From contig JAYFPO010000013.1 in NCBI GenBank assembly GCA_034927685.1, forward strand, positions 62,001 to 126,000: a stretch of DNA of 64,000 nt, read 5' to 3'. This document shows, in pieces, positions 16,793 through 24,933 of the stretch (position 1 is its first letter; each line of letters starts with the position of its first letter). The position numbers and the translations under genes were made by a program. The DNA is from RGIG3159 sp034927685 (GTDB lineage: Bacteria; Bacillota; Clostridia; Oscillospirales; Oscillospiraceae). The notes beneath the pieces are model-generated. The model saw only the letters and a program-made list of their open reading frames with translations. It was not told the DNA's origin and made no database searches.

Positions 16793-17884
16793 ATGCAGAC
16801 AATCAGTCTTTGCATGATTGTTAAGAATGAGGAACTTTGCCTTGGCAATTGTTTGTCATCGGTGCGGGATATCGTGGATGAAATTGTTGTGGTCGATACT
16901 GGTTCAGAGGATGCGACAAAAGCTATTGCTCTTCAATATACGGACAAAGTTTACGACTTCCCCTGGACGGATGATTTTTCATCTGCAAGAAATTATTCCT
17001 TCGAGCAAGCCACAAAAGAATATATTCTTTGGCTTGACGCGGATGATATCATACGACCGGGCGATCAAGTCATGCTGAAACAACTCAAAGATAGTTTGGA
17101 TTCTTGTGTGGACTGCGTCCTGTTAAAATACAATACCGGCTTTGACCTCTACGGAAATATAACATTCAGTTACTATCGCGAACGCCTTGTGAAGCGTGAA
17201 CGTCACTTTCAATGGAAAGAACCCGTACATGAGTACCTAGAAGTTTTCGGAAACATCATCTCGTCAGAAGTTAGCGTCACACACACAAAGACACAGAGAA
17301 CACATTCCGATAGAAATCTTGTGATATACGAAAGATTACTTTCTGAAAAAAAAGCATTATCACCCAGGGGTATCTATTATTATGCCAGAGAACTCAAGGA
17401 TAACGAAAGATATCAGAAAGCAATCCATTTCTTCAATCTATTTCTGGATACAGGGGACGGATGGAAAGAAGACAATATCACGGCTTGCGCCGAGCTTGCT
17501 GCATGCTATGAGCATGAAAAACTGCCGACACAGCAGCATTTAGCCCTGCTGCGCAGTTTCCTATACGATACGCCACGCGCTGAAATTTGTTGTGGCCTAG
17601 GCTATCTGTATAAGGCGATACAAGATTATCGGCGGGCCGCTTTTTGGTTTCAGCTGGCTACAACCTTGCAAAAGCCTGAGAATGGATATGGCTTTATTCG
17701 TGAAGAATGCTGGGGCTATATCCCTCTTATGGAACTTGCTGTTTGCTATGATAAGCTAGGTATGATTTCGCTGGCGGAAGAATGCAATGAATCTGCTGCA
17801 AAGCTGAAGCCAGAAGACTATGCTGTTAAATATAATCGCCAATATTTTCAGTCGGTCCGGTCGGAGAATAATAAAGTTCCTTGA
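16793..17884 (+). CDS. Family-2 glycosyltransferase with TPR-like tail
   Basis: A 363-residue cytosolic GT-A glycosyltransferase. Residues 3-110 hold the SLCMIVKNEE start, VVVDTGSEDAT and the LDADD nucleotide-sugar/metal motif (near 85-89). The C-terminal 200 residues are helical with TPR-like repeats (YYARELKDNERYQKAIHFF and similar). The ATG at 16793 has GGAGG 7 bases upstream; the ATG 21 bases earlier has none. It follows the collagen-like gene and most likely glycosylates its GAT threonines, as SgtA does for BclA3 in Clostridioides difficile. That substrate link is an inference from position. Confidence 0.88.
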   Translation: MQTISLCMIVKNEELCLGNCLSSVRDIVDEIVVVDTGSEDATKAIALQYTDKVYDFPWTDDFSSARNYSFEQATKEYILWLDADDIIRPGDQVMLKQLKDSLDSCVDCVLLKYNTGFDLYGNITFSYYRERLVKRERHFQWKEPVHEYLEVFGNIISSEVSVTHTKTQRTHSDRNLVIYERLLSEKKALSPRGIYYYARELKDNERYQKAIHFFNLFLDTGDGWKEDNITACAELAACYEHEKLPTQQHLALLRSFLYDTPRAEICCGLGYLYKAIQDYRRAAFWFQLATTLQKPENGYGFIREECWGYIPLMELAVCYDKLGMISLAEECNESAAKLKPEDYAVKYNRQYFQSVRSENNKVP

Positions 17885-17930
17885 TAGAGGTTTGTCGTGA
17901 AATTGTTCGCGTTGCCGGGATTATGAACTT

Positions 17931-18074
17931 GACAGCGTGCCGCGCTATGTCCACATGGAATTCAGCCAGTTCCAGAAAGAGGAGCTTGCTGGCGAGGAGA
18001 TCATCCGTGTCGGCTTAGCGCTGGCCGATGGCAGCATAGACGATAAAGCGCTGCTCAATTGGATTCCGGATTGA
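17931..18074 (+). pseudogene. 3' stub of an unrecognised gene
   Basis: A 47-codon open stretch ends in TGA and reads like a real acidic C-terminus (PRYVHMEFSQFQKEELAGEE followed by an RVGLALADGS segment), but there is no start codon or ribosome site and the upstream reading is broken just after the glycosyltransferase stop. It is followed by an imperfect AAAATAC/GTATTTT hairpin (about 18080-18122) with T-rich end, like an old terminator. I cannot name the family; it is probably a leftover of a mobile-element gene beside the tRNA. Confidence 0.35.
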
Positions 18075-18120
18075 GAATAAAAAATACAGCCGCCGGATTT
18101 TTCCTTCCGATGGCCGTATT

Positions 18121-18252
18121 TTATTTACGCTGTTTGTTTATCCTGCACATTCTGCTCTGGCCCGGATGGTGCCGGTGGTTGATGACCTTAAAGCCCGCCA
18201 TGCGCGAAGAGGCGAGCGCATCGCCCAGAGCGGCATATTCTTTTTCACCCAT
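18121..18252 (-). pseudogene. Truncated VbhA-like antitoxin gene
   Basis: A 43-codon ORF with an ATG and an AGGATG ribosome site. Its first 24 residues (MGEKEYAALGDALASSRMAG and on to FKV) look like the start of VbhA-family antitoxins, which block Fic toxins, but the reading then changes to a basic, low-information tail and lacks the conserved end of the family. No Fic gene is present. It is probably the broken edge of an integrated element at the 3' side of tRNA-Thr. Family call is tentative. Confidence 0.35.
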
Positions 18253-18273
18253 GGTAACACATCCTAAAAAGGT

Positions 18274-18310
18274 TAAAAAAAGCGACCATATCCATTCGGA
18301 TATGGTCGCT
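18274..18310 (-). terminator. Terminator of tRNA-Thr
   Basis: On the minus strand AGCGACCATATCC pairs perfectly with GGATATGGTCGCT around a 4-base loop and is followed by seven T. It starts at the base after the tRNA CCA end. Confidence 0.9.
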
Positions 18311-18386
18311 TGGAGCTGGTGATGTGACTCGAACACACGACCTGCTGATTACGAATCAGCTGCTCTACCGGCTGAGCTACACCAGC
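18311..18386 (-). tRNA. tRNA-Thr, anticodon CGU
   Basis: A 76-base cloverleaf on the minus strand: acceptor GCTGGTG/CACCAGC, D-arm with GTAGCTCAGCCGGTAGAGC, anticodon stem CTGAT/ATCAG with loop TTCGTAA giving anticodon CGU (reads ACG), and T-loop TTCGAGT. CCA is encoded. Discriminator base is U. Terminator follows directly; promoter lies 108 bases upstream beyond a broken tRNA copy. Confidence 0.95.
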
Positions 18387-18420
18387 TTATTCCATGGAAG
18401 GGCGGCAGCGCGATCTGGAT

Positions 18421-18453
18421 GAATTAGCTGCTCTACCGCTTGGCTACACCAGC
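18421..18453 (-). pseudogene. 5'-half remnant of a second tRNA
   Basis: On the minus strand, GCTGGTGTAGCCAAGCGG and the following bases match the first 34 or so bases of the neighbouring tRNA-Thr up to the anticodon stem, with changes in the D-arm (CCAAGCGG for CTCAGCCGG). The anticodon arm, variable loop and T-arm are missing. It lies between the tRNA promoter and the intact tRNA, so it was probably once the first gene of a tandem pair. Confidence 0.75.
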
Positions 18454-18493
18454 ATCTGTGGGGGAAATCGCCCTGCTCCGGATGCCGCAGATC

Positions 18494-18522
18494 ATAATAT
18501 CACAAATCCGGCAATTCGTCAA
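18494..18522 (-). promoter_or_regulatory. Promoter of the tRNA-Thr transcript
   Basis: Minus-strand TTGACG and TATTAT with a 17-base spacer, 41 bases before the tRNA remnant and 108 before the intact tRNA. Close to consensus. Confidence 0.75.
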
Positions 18523-18877
18523 CAGAAAACCTCTCACGAAAAAAATCGAAAAAATATGAATCGGACGCATGAAAAAATGAATCGACTCGGTCGCCGGTTT
18601 CGCCGCGGCACAGTCTGCGGAGACGATTTTGGCAGCAAACATTCCATGCGTGTCCGGAAGCAGCCGTTGACAATAATTTTCATAGATTTTACGGTTACGA
18701 AGAGTTATCAACACTGTACACAAGTTTATGCACAGGGAGAATCTTGAATTTTCGGCATATAGCGAAGCTTTTACCCCAAACCCTGACCCACACCCGCATC
18801 GCAGCGAGCATCCGTCGTCCATTCGGAAGCGGTTTACATAAAGCATCAAATTGCCACGGTATGTGAGTATTTTAGTC
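18523..18877. other. Non-coding stretch between tRNA promoter and tsaD terminator
   Basis: No credible gene on either strand: the open frames have no ribosome sites or recognisable products. AT content is higher than around it. Two DnaA-box-like 9-mers, TTATCAACA (18705-18713) and TTATGCACA (18726-18734), lie 12 bases apart. I see no replication genes nearby and do not call an origin. Confidence 0.5.
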
Positions 18878-18918
18878 AAAAAAAACGCATGCAGGATGAG
18901 CATCTTCATCCTGCATGC
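18878..18918 (-). terminator. Terminator of the tsaD-end operon
   Basis: Minus strand GCATGCAGGATGA and TCATCCTGCATGC form a perfect 13-bp stem with a 6-base loop, then G and eight T. It lies just past the tsaD stop and closes the long operon. Confidence 0.92.
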
Positions 18919-18923
18919 AGCGT

Positions 18924-19940
18924 TCACATTTGTTCGCCAATCAGACTTTTTGTGGCGTAGCCGTTGAGACTTTGGTCCGCCAGGTTTCCCGCCAGATACT
19001 CATAATAGCCCTGGCTTCCGATCATCGCGCCGTTGTCACCGCAGAGGGACAGGGGCGGCAGATAGAGCGCCGCGCCCGCGAGACCGGCATGACGCTCAAA
19101 ATCGGCGCGGATTCTGGAGTTGGCAGCGACGCCGCCGGCAACGGCCAGTCGTTTGTAGCCAGTCCTCCGCAAAGCCTCTATGGTACGCGGCACCAGCATG
19201 TCGCTGACCGCGCGGGAAAAGCTCGCACAAAGGGACGGAATGTCCAGCGGTTCCTCCCGCTGGGCCGCGTTGTGAATCAGGTTCAGCGTCGCAGTCTTGA
19301 GCCCGGAAAAGGACATATCCAGCGGATTGCCGGAGAGCTTGGGCTGCGGCAGCAGATACTTTTTCTCGTCGCCCTCGCGCGCCGCCCGGTCAAGCGCCGC
19401 GCCGCCCGGATAGGGCATTCCCAGCACCCGCGCCACCTTGTCGAAGCACTCCCCTGCTGCGTCGTCGCGGGTGGAACCGAGAATCTCCAGTTCCGTATAG
19501 CCCTGCACGTCCACAATCATGGTGTGTCCGCCGGAGACGATCAGGCAAAGGAAGGGCGGCTCCAGCTCGGGATAGGCCAGATAGTTGGCGGCAATGTGGC
19601 CCTTCAGATGGTGAACCGGAATCAGGGGCACGCCGAGGCCATAGGCAGCCGCTTTGGCGAAATTCACGCCCACCAGAACCGCGCCGATCAGGCCGGGCGC
19701 ATAGGTTACCGCCACGGCGTCGATATCGCCGCGCCGCAGACCCGCGCGGTCCAACGCCTCGTCCGCCAGCGGATAGATGGCCTCAATGTGCTTGCGGGAA
19801 GCAATTTCCGGCACCACGCCGCCGTACTCCCGGTGTAGCGCCACCTGCGACGCAATGCAGTCCGAGAGAATTTCACGCCCGTCCCGGACGATGGCAACCG
19901 CCGTCTCGTCACAGGAGGATTCCACCGCTAAAATGTTCAT
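18924..19940 (-). CDS. tsaD: tRNA N6-threonylcarbamoyladenosine transferase TsaD
   Basis: A 338-residue Kae1/TsaD protein that, with TsaB and TsaE, puts threonylcarbamoyl on A37 of ANN-reading tRNAs. It begins MNILAVESSCDETA, the diagnostic TsaD start, and carries the metal histidines in HHLKGHIAANY (about 110-120) and the SGGHT nucleotide loop. The ATG at 19940 overlaps the rimI stop by 4 bases, so a longer reading upstream is only rimI in another frame. TsaB and TsaE are not in the window. Confidence 0.96.
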   Translation of the reverse strand: MNILAVESSCDETAVAIVRDGREILSDCIASQVALHREYGGVVPEIASRKHIEAIYPLADEALDRAGLRRGDIDAVAVTYAPGLIGAVLVGVNFAKAAAYGLGVPLIPVHHLKGHIAANYLAYPELEPPFLCLIVSGGHTMIVDVQGYTELEILGSTRDDAAGECFDKVARVLGMPYPGGAALDRAAREGDEKKYLLPQPKLSGNPLDMSFSGLKTATLNLIHNAAQREEPLDIPSLCASFSRAVSDMLVPRTIEALRRTGYKRLAVAGGVAANSRIRADFERHAGLAGAALYLPPLSLCGDNGAMIGSQGYYEYLAGNLADQSLNGYATKSLIGEQM

Positions 19941-20377
19941 ATGGTCAGATCCTTTCGATAGAGCTCCGCATCCTCCGTGGGCTGCCGGTAATAGCGGGGC
20001 CTGCGGCCGACGAGTTGAAAGCCCAGAGACCCGTAGAGCCCCCGAGCCGCCTCGTTGGAGGCCCGCACCTCCAGGGTCAGCGATACGGCGTTTTGGGCAC
20101 GCAGCGCCTCCGAAAGCGCCTGCGTCAGGATCCTGCCGATTCCTCGCCGCCGGTATGCTTCCCCCACCGCCAGATTCATCATGTCGCTCTCTCCCAGCAC
20201 AGTCTGGCTGCCGATATAGCCGAGCACCGCGTCGTCCTCCGCCGCAACCAGCCACAGGCTCAGGGGGTTTTGCAGCTCGCTTTGCAGCGAAAGTTCACTC
20301 CACGGCGCGGAGAAGCATTGCCGCTCCAGCGCCGCGATCTGCGGGATATGCGCCTCCCGCATGGGTACTATTTTCAT
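19937..20377 (-). CDS. rimI: Ribosomal-protein-alanine N-acetyltransferase RimI
   Basis: A 146-residue GNAT acetyltransferase with the acetyl-CoA loop RRRGIGRILTQAL (about 72-84) and RASNEAARGLYGSLGF. RimI acetylates the N-terminal Ala of S18. It overlaps polA upstream by 4 bases and tsaD downstream by 4. The tsaD-rimI neighbourhood is conserved in Firmicutes and supports this call over other GNATs. Confidence 0.9.
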   Translation of the reverse strand: MKIVPMREAHIPQIAALERQCFSAPWSELSLQSELQNPLSLWLVAAEDDAVLGYIGSQTVLGESDMMNLAVGEAYRRRGIGRILTQALSEALRAQNAVSLTLEVRASNEAARGLYGSLGFQLVGRRPRYYRQPTEDAELYRKDLTI

Positions 20378-22896
20378 GCCTTCGCCTCATACCAGCTCGT
20401 CCCCGCCGCGGCCTCCGCCGTCAGCGGAACGCGGAGCGTGGCCGCCTGCTCCATCTCGCGGCGGACCAGCGTCTTGACCGTCTCCGCCTCCGCTACCGGG
20501 CATTCGACAATCAGCTCGTCGTGGACCTGCAGCACCAGCCGCGCCTCCAGCCCTGCGGTACGCAGTGCCGCGGAGACCCGCAGCATGGCAAGCTTGATGA
20601 TGTCGGCGGCGGTCCCCTGGATGGGCGTGTTCAGTGCCATGCGTTCGCCCATGGACCGGATATTGAAGTTGCTGCTTTTGAGTTCCGGCAGGCTGCGGCG
20701 GCGCCCATAGAGTGTCGTCACAAATCCTTGGCGTTTCGCATTCTCCACGATGTCGTGCATATAGGCCCGGACGCCGGAAAAGCGCCGCAGATAGCTCTCA
20801 ATATATTCCTCCGCCTCCCAGGGGGAGACGCCGATATCCTGGGAAAGCGACCATTTGGAAATGCCGTAAACGATGCCAAAGTTGACCGCCTTGGCGCTGC
20901 GCCGCATCCGCGGCGTCACCTCACCCACCGGCACGCCGAACACCTGCGAAGCCGTCACGGTGTGGAAGTCCGCACCGCTTAAAAACGCCTGCTGCATCGC
21001 CTGGTCGTCCGCGATATGGGCAAGCACACGCAGCTCGATCTGGCTGTAGTCGGCATCCACCAGCACGCAGCCCGGCCTTGGCACAAACATCTTCCGAATT
21101 TCGCTGCCCAACTCCGTCCGCACCGGGATATTCTGGAGGTTCGGCTCCGTGGATGACAATCGGCCCGTGGCCGTGACCATGTTCTGGAAGGTGGTGTGAA
21201 TTCTGCCGTCCTCCGCAATCACCTTCAGCAGGCCGTCGGCGTAGGTGGATTTCAGCTTGCTGAGCTGCCGGAAATTCAGAATTTCCTCGACGATCGGGTC
21301 CTCGCCCCGCAGCTTTTCCAGCACGTCTGCGTTGGTGGAATAGCCGGTCTTTGTCTTCTTTCCGCCCTTTAATCCCATTTTCCCGAACAGAATATCGCCA
21401 AGCTGCCTGGGAGAATTGACGTTGAATTCCTCTCCCGCGTAGGCAAAAATCGCGGACTGGGACGCCGCAAGCCGCTCCGTCAGCATGGCGCCGAACGCCT
21501 CCAGCTGCCCCCGGTCGACCAGAACGCCAGTTTCCTCCATGTCGGCCAGGACCGCGCAGAGCGGCAGGTCGATTTCGTCGTAGACCCTCGTCAGGTCGCC
21601 GTCCCGAAGGCCGGCTTCCAGCACCGGCCACAGCGCATACAGTGCGGCGCACCGTTCTCCGAGACTGTCCGGCACCGCACCTTTCAGATAGGACGCAGCC
21701 AGCCGCTGCGCGCTGTAATCTGTTTCCGTTGGATTGAGCACATAGCCCGCGAGCGCCGTGTCAAATACTGCGGCTGGCCGCTGCAAACCCTGCCGGTCCA
21801 ACGCGCGGCAGAGACGCTTGCAGTCCTCGCAGATCAGCGGCGACGCGCCGCCCAGAAGCCGCGCAACATAGTCTGGGTCGAACTCTGCCTCGCAGACGCC
21901 CGTCTCCGTCGCGGCGGCAATCCTGCCCCCGTCCGCGGAAACCAACAGGGCGCAGGCCCCGGACGGCTCCGGCAGCGCTGCAAGAGTCGGCAGCCTGGGC
22001 GGCTCCTGTGTCGGTGTGGGCGCGTCGTCCGCCTCCAACAGGCGGTACCGTTCGATCAGCTTTCGGAATTCCAGCTTCTGGAAGAGGCGCAGCAGTGCCG
22101 CCCTGTCCGGCTCCTTCGCGAGACAGCAATCCGGCGTGAACGTAATGGGCGCGTCGCAGCGGATGGTGGCAAGCTCATAGGAGAGATACGCCGCGTTCCG
22201 GTCGTTTTCCAGCTTTTTGCGGAGATTTTCCTTGATCTCATCCAGATGGGCGTAGACGCCGTCCAGCGTTCCGAAGCGAAGCAGGAGGTCCGTGGCCGTC
22301 TTGGGACCGACGCCGGCCACGCCGGGAATGTTGTCGGAGCTGTCGCCCATCAGCGCCTTCAGGTCGACCATCCGCTCCGGCGCGAAGCCGTACTCGTCCC
22401 GGAAGATCTCCTCCGTATAGAGGGTTGCCGTGGTCTGGCCGGGACGGGAGATGATGAGCTTGATATGGACGCAGCCATCGATGAGCTGAAGGCTGTCCCG
22501 GTCGCCAGTGACGATCACGCACTCCCAGCCCCGCGCACAGCACTGCTTGCCGACGGTGCCCAGCACGTCGTCGGCCTCCCAGCCCTCGCAGGCGTAAATG
22601 GGAATCCGCATGGCCGTCAGCACCTCCTTCATGAGGGGCATCTGCATGGCCAGCTCGTCCGGCATGGGGTGGCGGGTGGCCTTGTAGCCCTCGTAGCGCA
22701 GGTGCCGGAAGGTGGGCGCCTTCAGGTCGAAGGCCACGCAGAGCGCGTCCGGCATCTCCTCCGTCCGCAGCTTTTCCAGAATGGTCAGAAAGCCGAAAAT
22801 CGCGTTTGTGGAGATTCCCTCGCGGGTCGTCAGCGGGCGAACGCCATAAAACGCCCGGTTCATCATGCTGTTGCCGTCCAGAATCATCAGTTTCAT
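20374..22896 (-). CDS. polA: DNA polymerase I, proofreading domain degenerate
   Basis: An 840-residue polymerase: 5' nuclease domain (1-290, beginning MKLMILDGNSMMNRAF), a middle 3'-5' exonuclease-like domain (about 300-460) and a family A polymerase domain with DADYSQIELRVLAH, a RRSAKAVNFGIVYGIS O-helix and VHDELIVE. The first exonuclease motif (DTE) is replaced by LLVSADGG, so proofreading is most likely lost, as in many Gram-positives. The start at 22896 has AAGGAGAG upstream and a classical N-terminus; a longer reading lacks support. Works in Okazaki fragment processing and repair. Confidence 0.95.
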   Translation of the reverse strand: MKLMILDGNSMMNRAFYGVRPLTTREGISTNAIFGFLTILEKLRTEEMPDALCVAFDLKAPTFRHLRYEGYKATRHPMPDELAMQMPLMKEVLTAMRIPIYACEGWEADDVLGTVGKQCCARGWECVIVTGDRDSLQLIDGCVHIKLIISRPGQTTATLYTEEIFRDEYGFAPERMVDLKALMGDSSDNIPGVAGVGPKTATDLLLRFGTLDGVYAHLDEIKENLRKKLENDRNAAYLSYELATIRCDAPITFTPDCCLAKEPDRAALLRLFQKLEFRKLIERYRLLEADDAPTPTQEPPRLPTLAALPEPSGACALLVSADGGRIAAATETGVCEAEFDPDYVARLLGGASPLICEDCKRLCRALDRQGLQRPAAVFDTALAGYVLNPTETDYSAQRLAASYLKGAVPDSLGERCAALYALWPVLEAGLRDGDLTRVYDEIDLPLCAVLADMEETGVLVDRGQLEAFGAMLTERLAASQSAIFAYAGEEFNVNSPRQLGDILFGKMGLKGGKKTKTGYSTNADVLEKLRGEDPIVEEILNFRQLSKLKSTYADGLLKVIAEDGRIHTTFQNMVTATGRLSSTEPNLQNIPVRTELGSEIRKMFVPRPGCVLVDADYSQIELRVLAHIADDQAMQQAFLSGADFHTVTASQVFGVPVGEVTPRMRRSAKAVNFGIVYGISKWSLSQDIGVSPWEAEEYIESYLRRFSGVRAYMHDIVENAKRQGFVTTLYGRRRSLPELKSSNFNIRSMGERMALNTPIQGTAADIIKLAMLRVSAALRTAGLEARLVLQVHDELIVECPVAEAETVKTLVRREMEQAATLRVPLTAEAAAGTSWYEAKA

Positions 22897-22918
22897 AGCC
22901 GCTCTCCTTACAGGAAAG

Positions 22919-22940
22919 GGCGCGGGTCGCCCCGCGCCCA
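22919..22940 (-). terminator. Weak GC-rich hairpin between cysS and polA
   Basis: GGGCGCGGG/CCCGCGCCC with a short loop, followed on the minus strand by only TTT. Probably a partial terminator or stabilising stem inside the operon. Confidence 0.4.
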
Positions 22941-22958
22941 AATTTTCGTTTTTTACCG

Positions 22959-24383
22959 TTATACGCGCTTCCACTTTGTGCCCTGCGGCGTGTCGATAAT
23001 CTCCACGCCCATGGCCTTCAGTTCGTCGCGAATCCGGTCGGCCTCCGCAAAGTTTTTGGCTTTCTTGGCCGCGGCACGGTCGGCGATCAAGCCGTCGACG
23101 ACAGGATCCCGCTCCTCAGCCTCCTCCGCCTGTTTGGCCTTCTCCCGCAGTTTCGCAGCCCCGTCCAACAGGTTCAGAGACAGGACACGGTCAAAATCGG
23201 CCAGCGCCGCAAGCCTGGTCGCGTCGTTCGTCTTTGCCTTCAGCACATCATAGAGCGCAGTGATGGCGAGGGACGTGTTGAGATCCGCGTCCATGGCCTT
23301 CCGGAAACGGGCCTGTAGCGCCTCCAGCGCCGCCTGATCCACGCTGTCGCCGGCATCCGGGTCGAGCGCGGCAATCTTCTCGATCAGCTTGCCGTAAGCC
23401 GCCGCCGCGTTGTCCAGATTCTCGTAGGAAAACACCAGATTTTTACGGTAGTGGGACTGCAGGCAGAAAAAGCGGTAGAGAATCGGGTCATAACCCTTGC
23501 TTTCCAGCAGGGAGACCGTCAAAAACTCGCCCTTGGACTTGGACATCTTGCCGTCCTCGGTATTGAGGTGCAGCACATGGAACCAGAAATTGCACCACTT
23601 ATGTCCCAGGTAGGACTCGGACTGGGCAATTTCGTTCGTGTGGTGCGGGAAGGCGTTGTCAATGCCGCCGCAGTGGATATCCAGGTCGCCGCCCAGGTGC
23701 TTCATGGAGATGCCGGAGCACTCGATGTGCCAGCCGGGGTACCCCACGCCCCAGGGAGAATCCCACTTGAGGGCCTGATCCTCGAACTTGGACTTGGTGA
23801 ACCAAAGCACAAAGTCGTTTTTGTTGTGCTTGTTCAGGTCCTCCTCCACGCCCTCGCGGACGCCAACGGCGAGGTTTTCCTCATCGTGTTCGTTAAAAAT
23901 GTAGTATTTTTCCAGCTTGGAGGTGTCAAAATAGACGTTGCCGCCCGCCTGATAGGCATAGCCGGTGGCCAACAGCTTTTCGATGATGATGATATACTCC
24001 CCAATGCAGTTGGTGGCGGGCTCTACCACGTCGGGACGTTTGATGTTGAGCTTCTTGCAGTCGTCGAAGAAGGCGTCCGTATAATATCCGGCGATCTCCA
24101 TGACGGACTTGTGCTCCCGCCTCGCGCCCTTGAGCATTTTGTCCTCGCCCTCGTCGGCGTCGGAGGTCAGGTGCCCCACGTCAGTGATGTTCATGACCCG
24201 CTTGACGTTGTAGCCCAGATAGCGCAGATATTTTTCCAGCACGTCCTCCATGAGATAGGAGCGCAGATTGCCGATATGGGCAAAGTGGTACACCGTGGGT
24301 CCGCAGGTGTACATCTTGACGATGTCCGGATGGTTCGGAACAAACTCTTCCTTTTTATGGGTAGCGGAATTATATAAATACAT
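22959..24383 (-). CDS. cysS: Cysteinyl-tRNA synthetase
   Basis: A 474-residue class I synthetase. It has the N-terminal GPTVYHFAHIGN (zinc Cys at residue 28 plus HIGH-type motif), WHIECS (zinc ligands) and KMSKSKG near 270, then a helical anticodon-binding region ending in TPQGTKWKRV. Length is usual. It sits 25 bases after pgsA in the long operon. No T-box leader is present in the short gap. Confidence 0.97.
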   Translation of the reverse strand: MYLYNSATHKKEEFVPNHPDIVKMYTCGPTVYHFAHIGNLRSYLMEDVLEKYLRYLGYNVKRVMNITDVGHLTSDADEGEDKMLKGARREHKSVMEIAGYYTDAFFDDCKKLNIKRPDVVEPATNCIGEYIIIIEKLLATGYAYQAGGNVYFDTSKLEKYYIFNEHDEENLAVGVREGVEEDLNKHNKNDFVLWFTKSKFEDQALKWDSPWGVGYPGWHIECSGISMKHLGGDLDIHCGGIDNAFPHHTNEIAQSESYLGHKWCNFWFHVLHLNTEDGKMSKSKGEFLTVSLLESKGYDPILYRFFCLQSHYRKNLVFSYENLDNAAAAYGKLIEKIAALDPDAGDSVDQAALEALQARFRKAMDADLNTSLAITALYDVLKAKTNDATRLAALADFDRVLSLNLLDGAAKLREKAKQAEEAEERDPVVDGLIADRAAAKKAKNFAEADRIRDELKAMGVEIIDTPQGTKWKRV

Positions 24384-24408
24384 CTCGAATCCTCCCTGAC
24401 GCGGCGGC

Positions 24409-24930
24409 CTACTTCTCTGAAAGGCCCAGCACGTCCCAGTTTTTCACGAAATACTCTGCGCCGGAATAGACCGTGGTCACAAGGATCACCACGACCACGA
24501 TCCGGTCGAGCAGCGGCAGCCCGGGGAACACCAGCATGGCGCACAGGCCCACCATGGTCGTAGCGGTCTTGATCTTACCGGACCAGCCGGCGGCGATGAC
24601 GCGCCCGCGCTCCACAGCCACCAGCCGCAGCCCTGTGACGGCGAACTCCCGGGCCAGCACAAGCATTGCGCCCCAGGACGGGAAACGTCCCCACTCCACA
24701 AAGATCACGATGCAGGAGATGACCAGCAGCTTGTCGGCCAGCGGGTCCACAAACTTGCCGAAGTTGGAGACCTGATGATAGCGCCGCGCCACATAGCCGT
24801 CCAAAAAGTCCGTGACGCTGGCCAGCACAAACACGCCAAAGGCAACATAATTGTGCCCAAGAAGCAGAAAAACCATAAATACCGGAATCAGCGCGATGCG
24901 AACCAGGGTAATTTTACTTGCCGTTGTCAT
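24409..24930 (-). CDS. pgsA: CDP-diacylglycerol-glycerol-3-phosphate 3-phosphatidyltransferase
   Basis: A 173-residue membrane enzyme making phosphatidylglycerol phosphate. The CDP-alcohol phosphatidyltransferase motif D-G-x2-A-R-x8-G-x3-D-x3-D is present around residues 44-67 (DGYVARR and GKFVDPLADK). About four to five membrane segments. Three bases after rimO. Confidence 0.95.
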   Translation of the reverse strand: MTTASKITLVRIALIPVFMVFLLLGHNYVAFGVFVLASVTDFLDGYVARRYHQVSNFGKFVDPLADKLLVISCIVIFVEWGRFPSWGAMLVLAREFAVTGLRLVAVERGRVIAAGWSGKIKTATTMVGLCAMLVFPGLPLLDRIVVVVILVTTVYSGAEYFVKNWDVLGLSEK

Positions 24931-24933
24931 CTC

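Noticed and set aside
18433..18927. A 164-codon minus-strand open frame upstream of the tRNA
   Set aside because: It overlaps the tRNA promoter, the tRNA remnant and the tsaD terminator, has no ribosome site and no recognisable product.
19937..20255. A TsaD protein with a 105-residue N-terminal extension
   Set aside because: The extension is rimI read in another frame; the conserved start MNILAVESS at 19940 and the ATGA overlap fix the true start.
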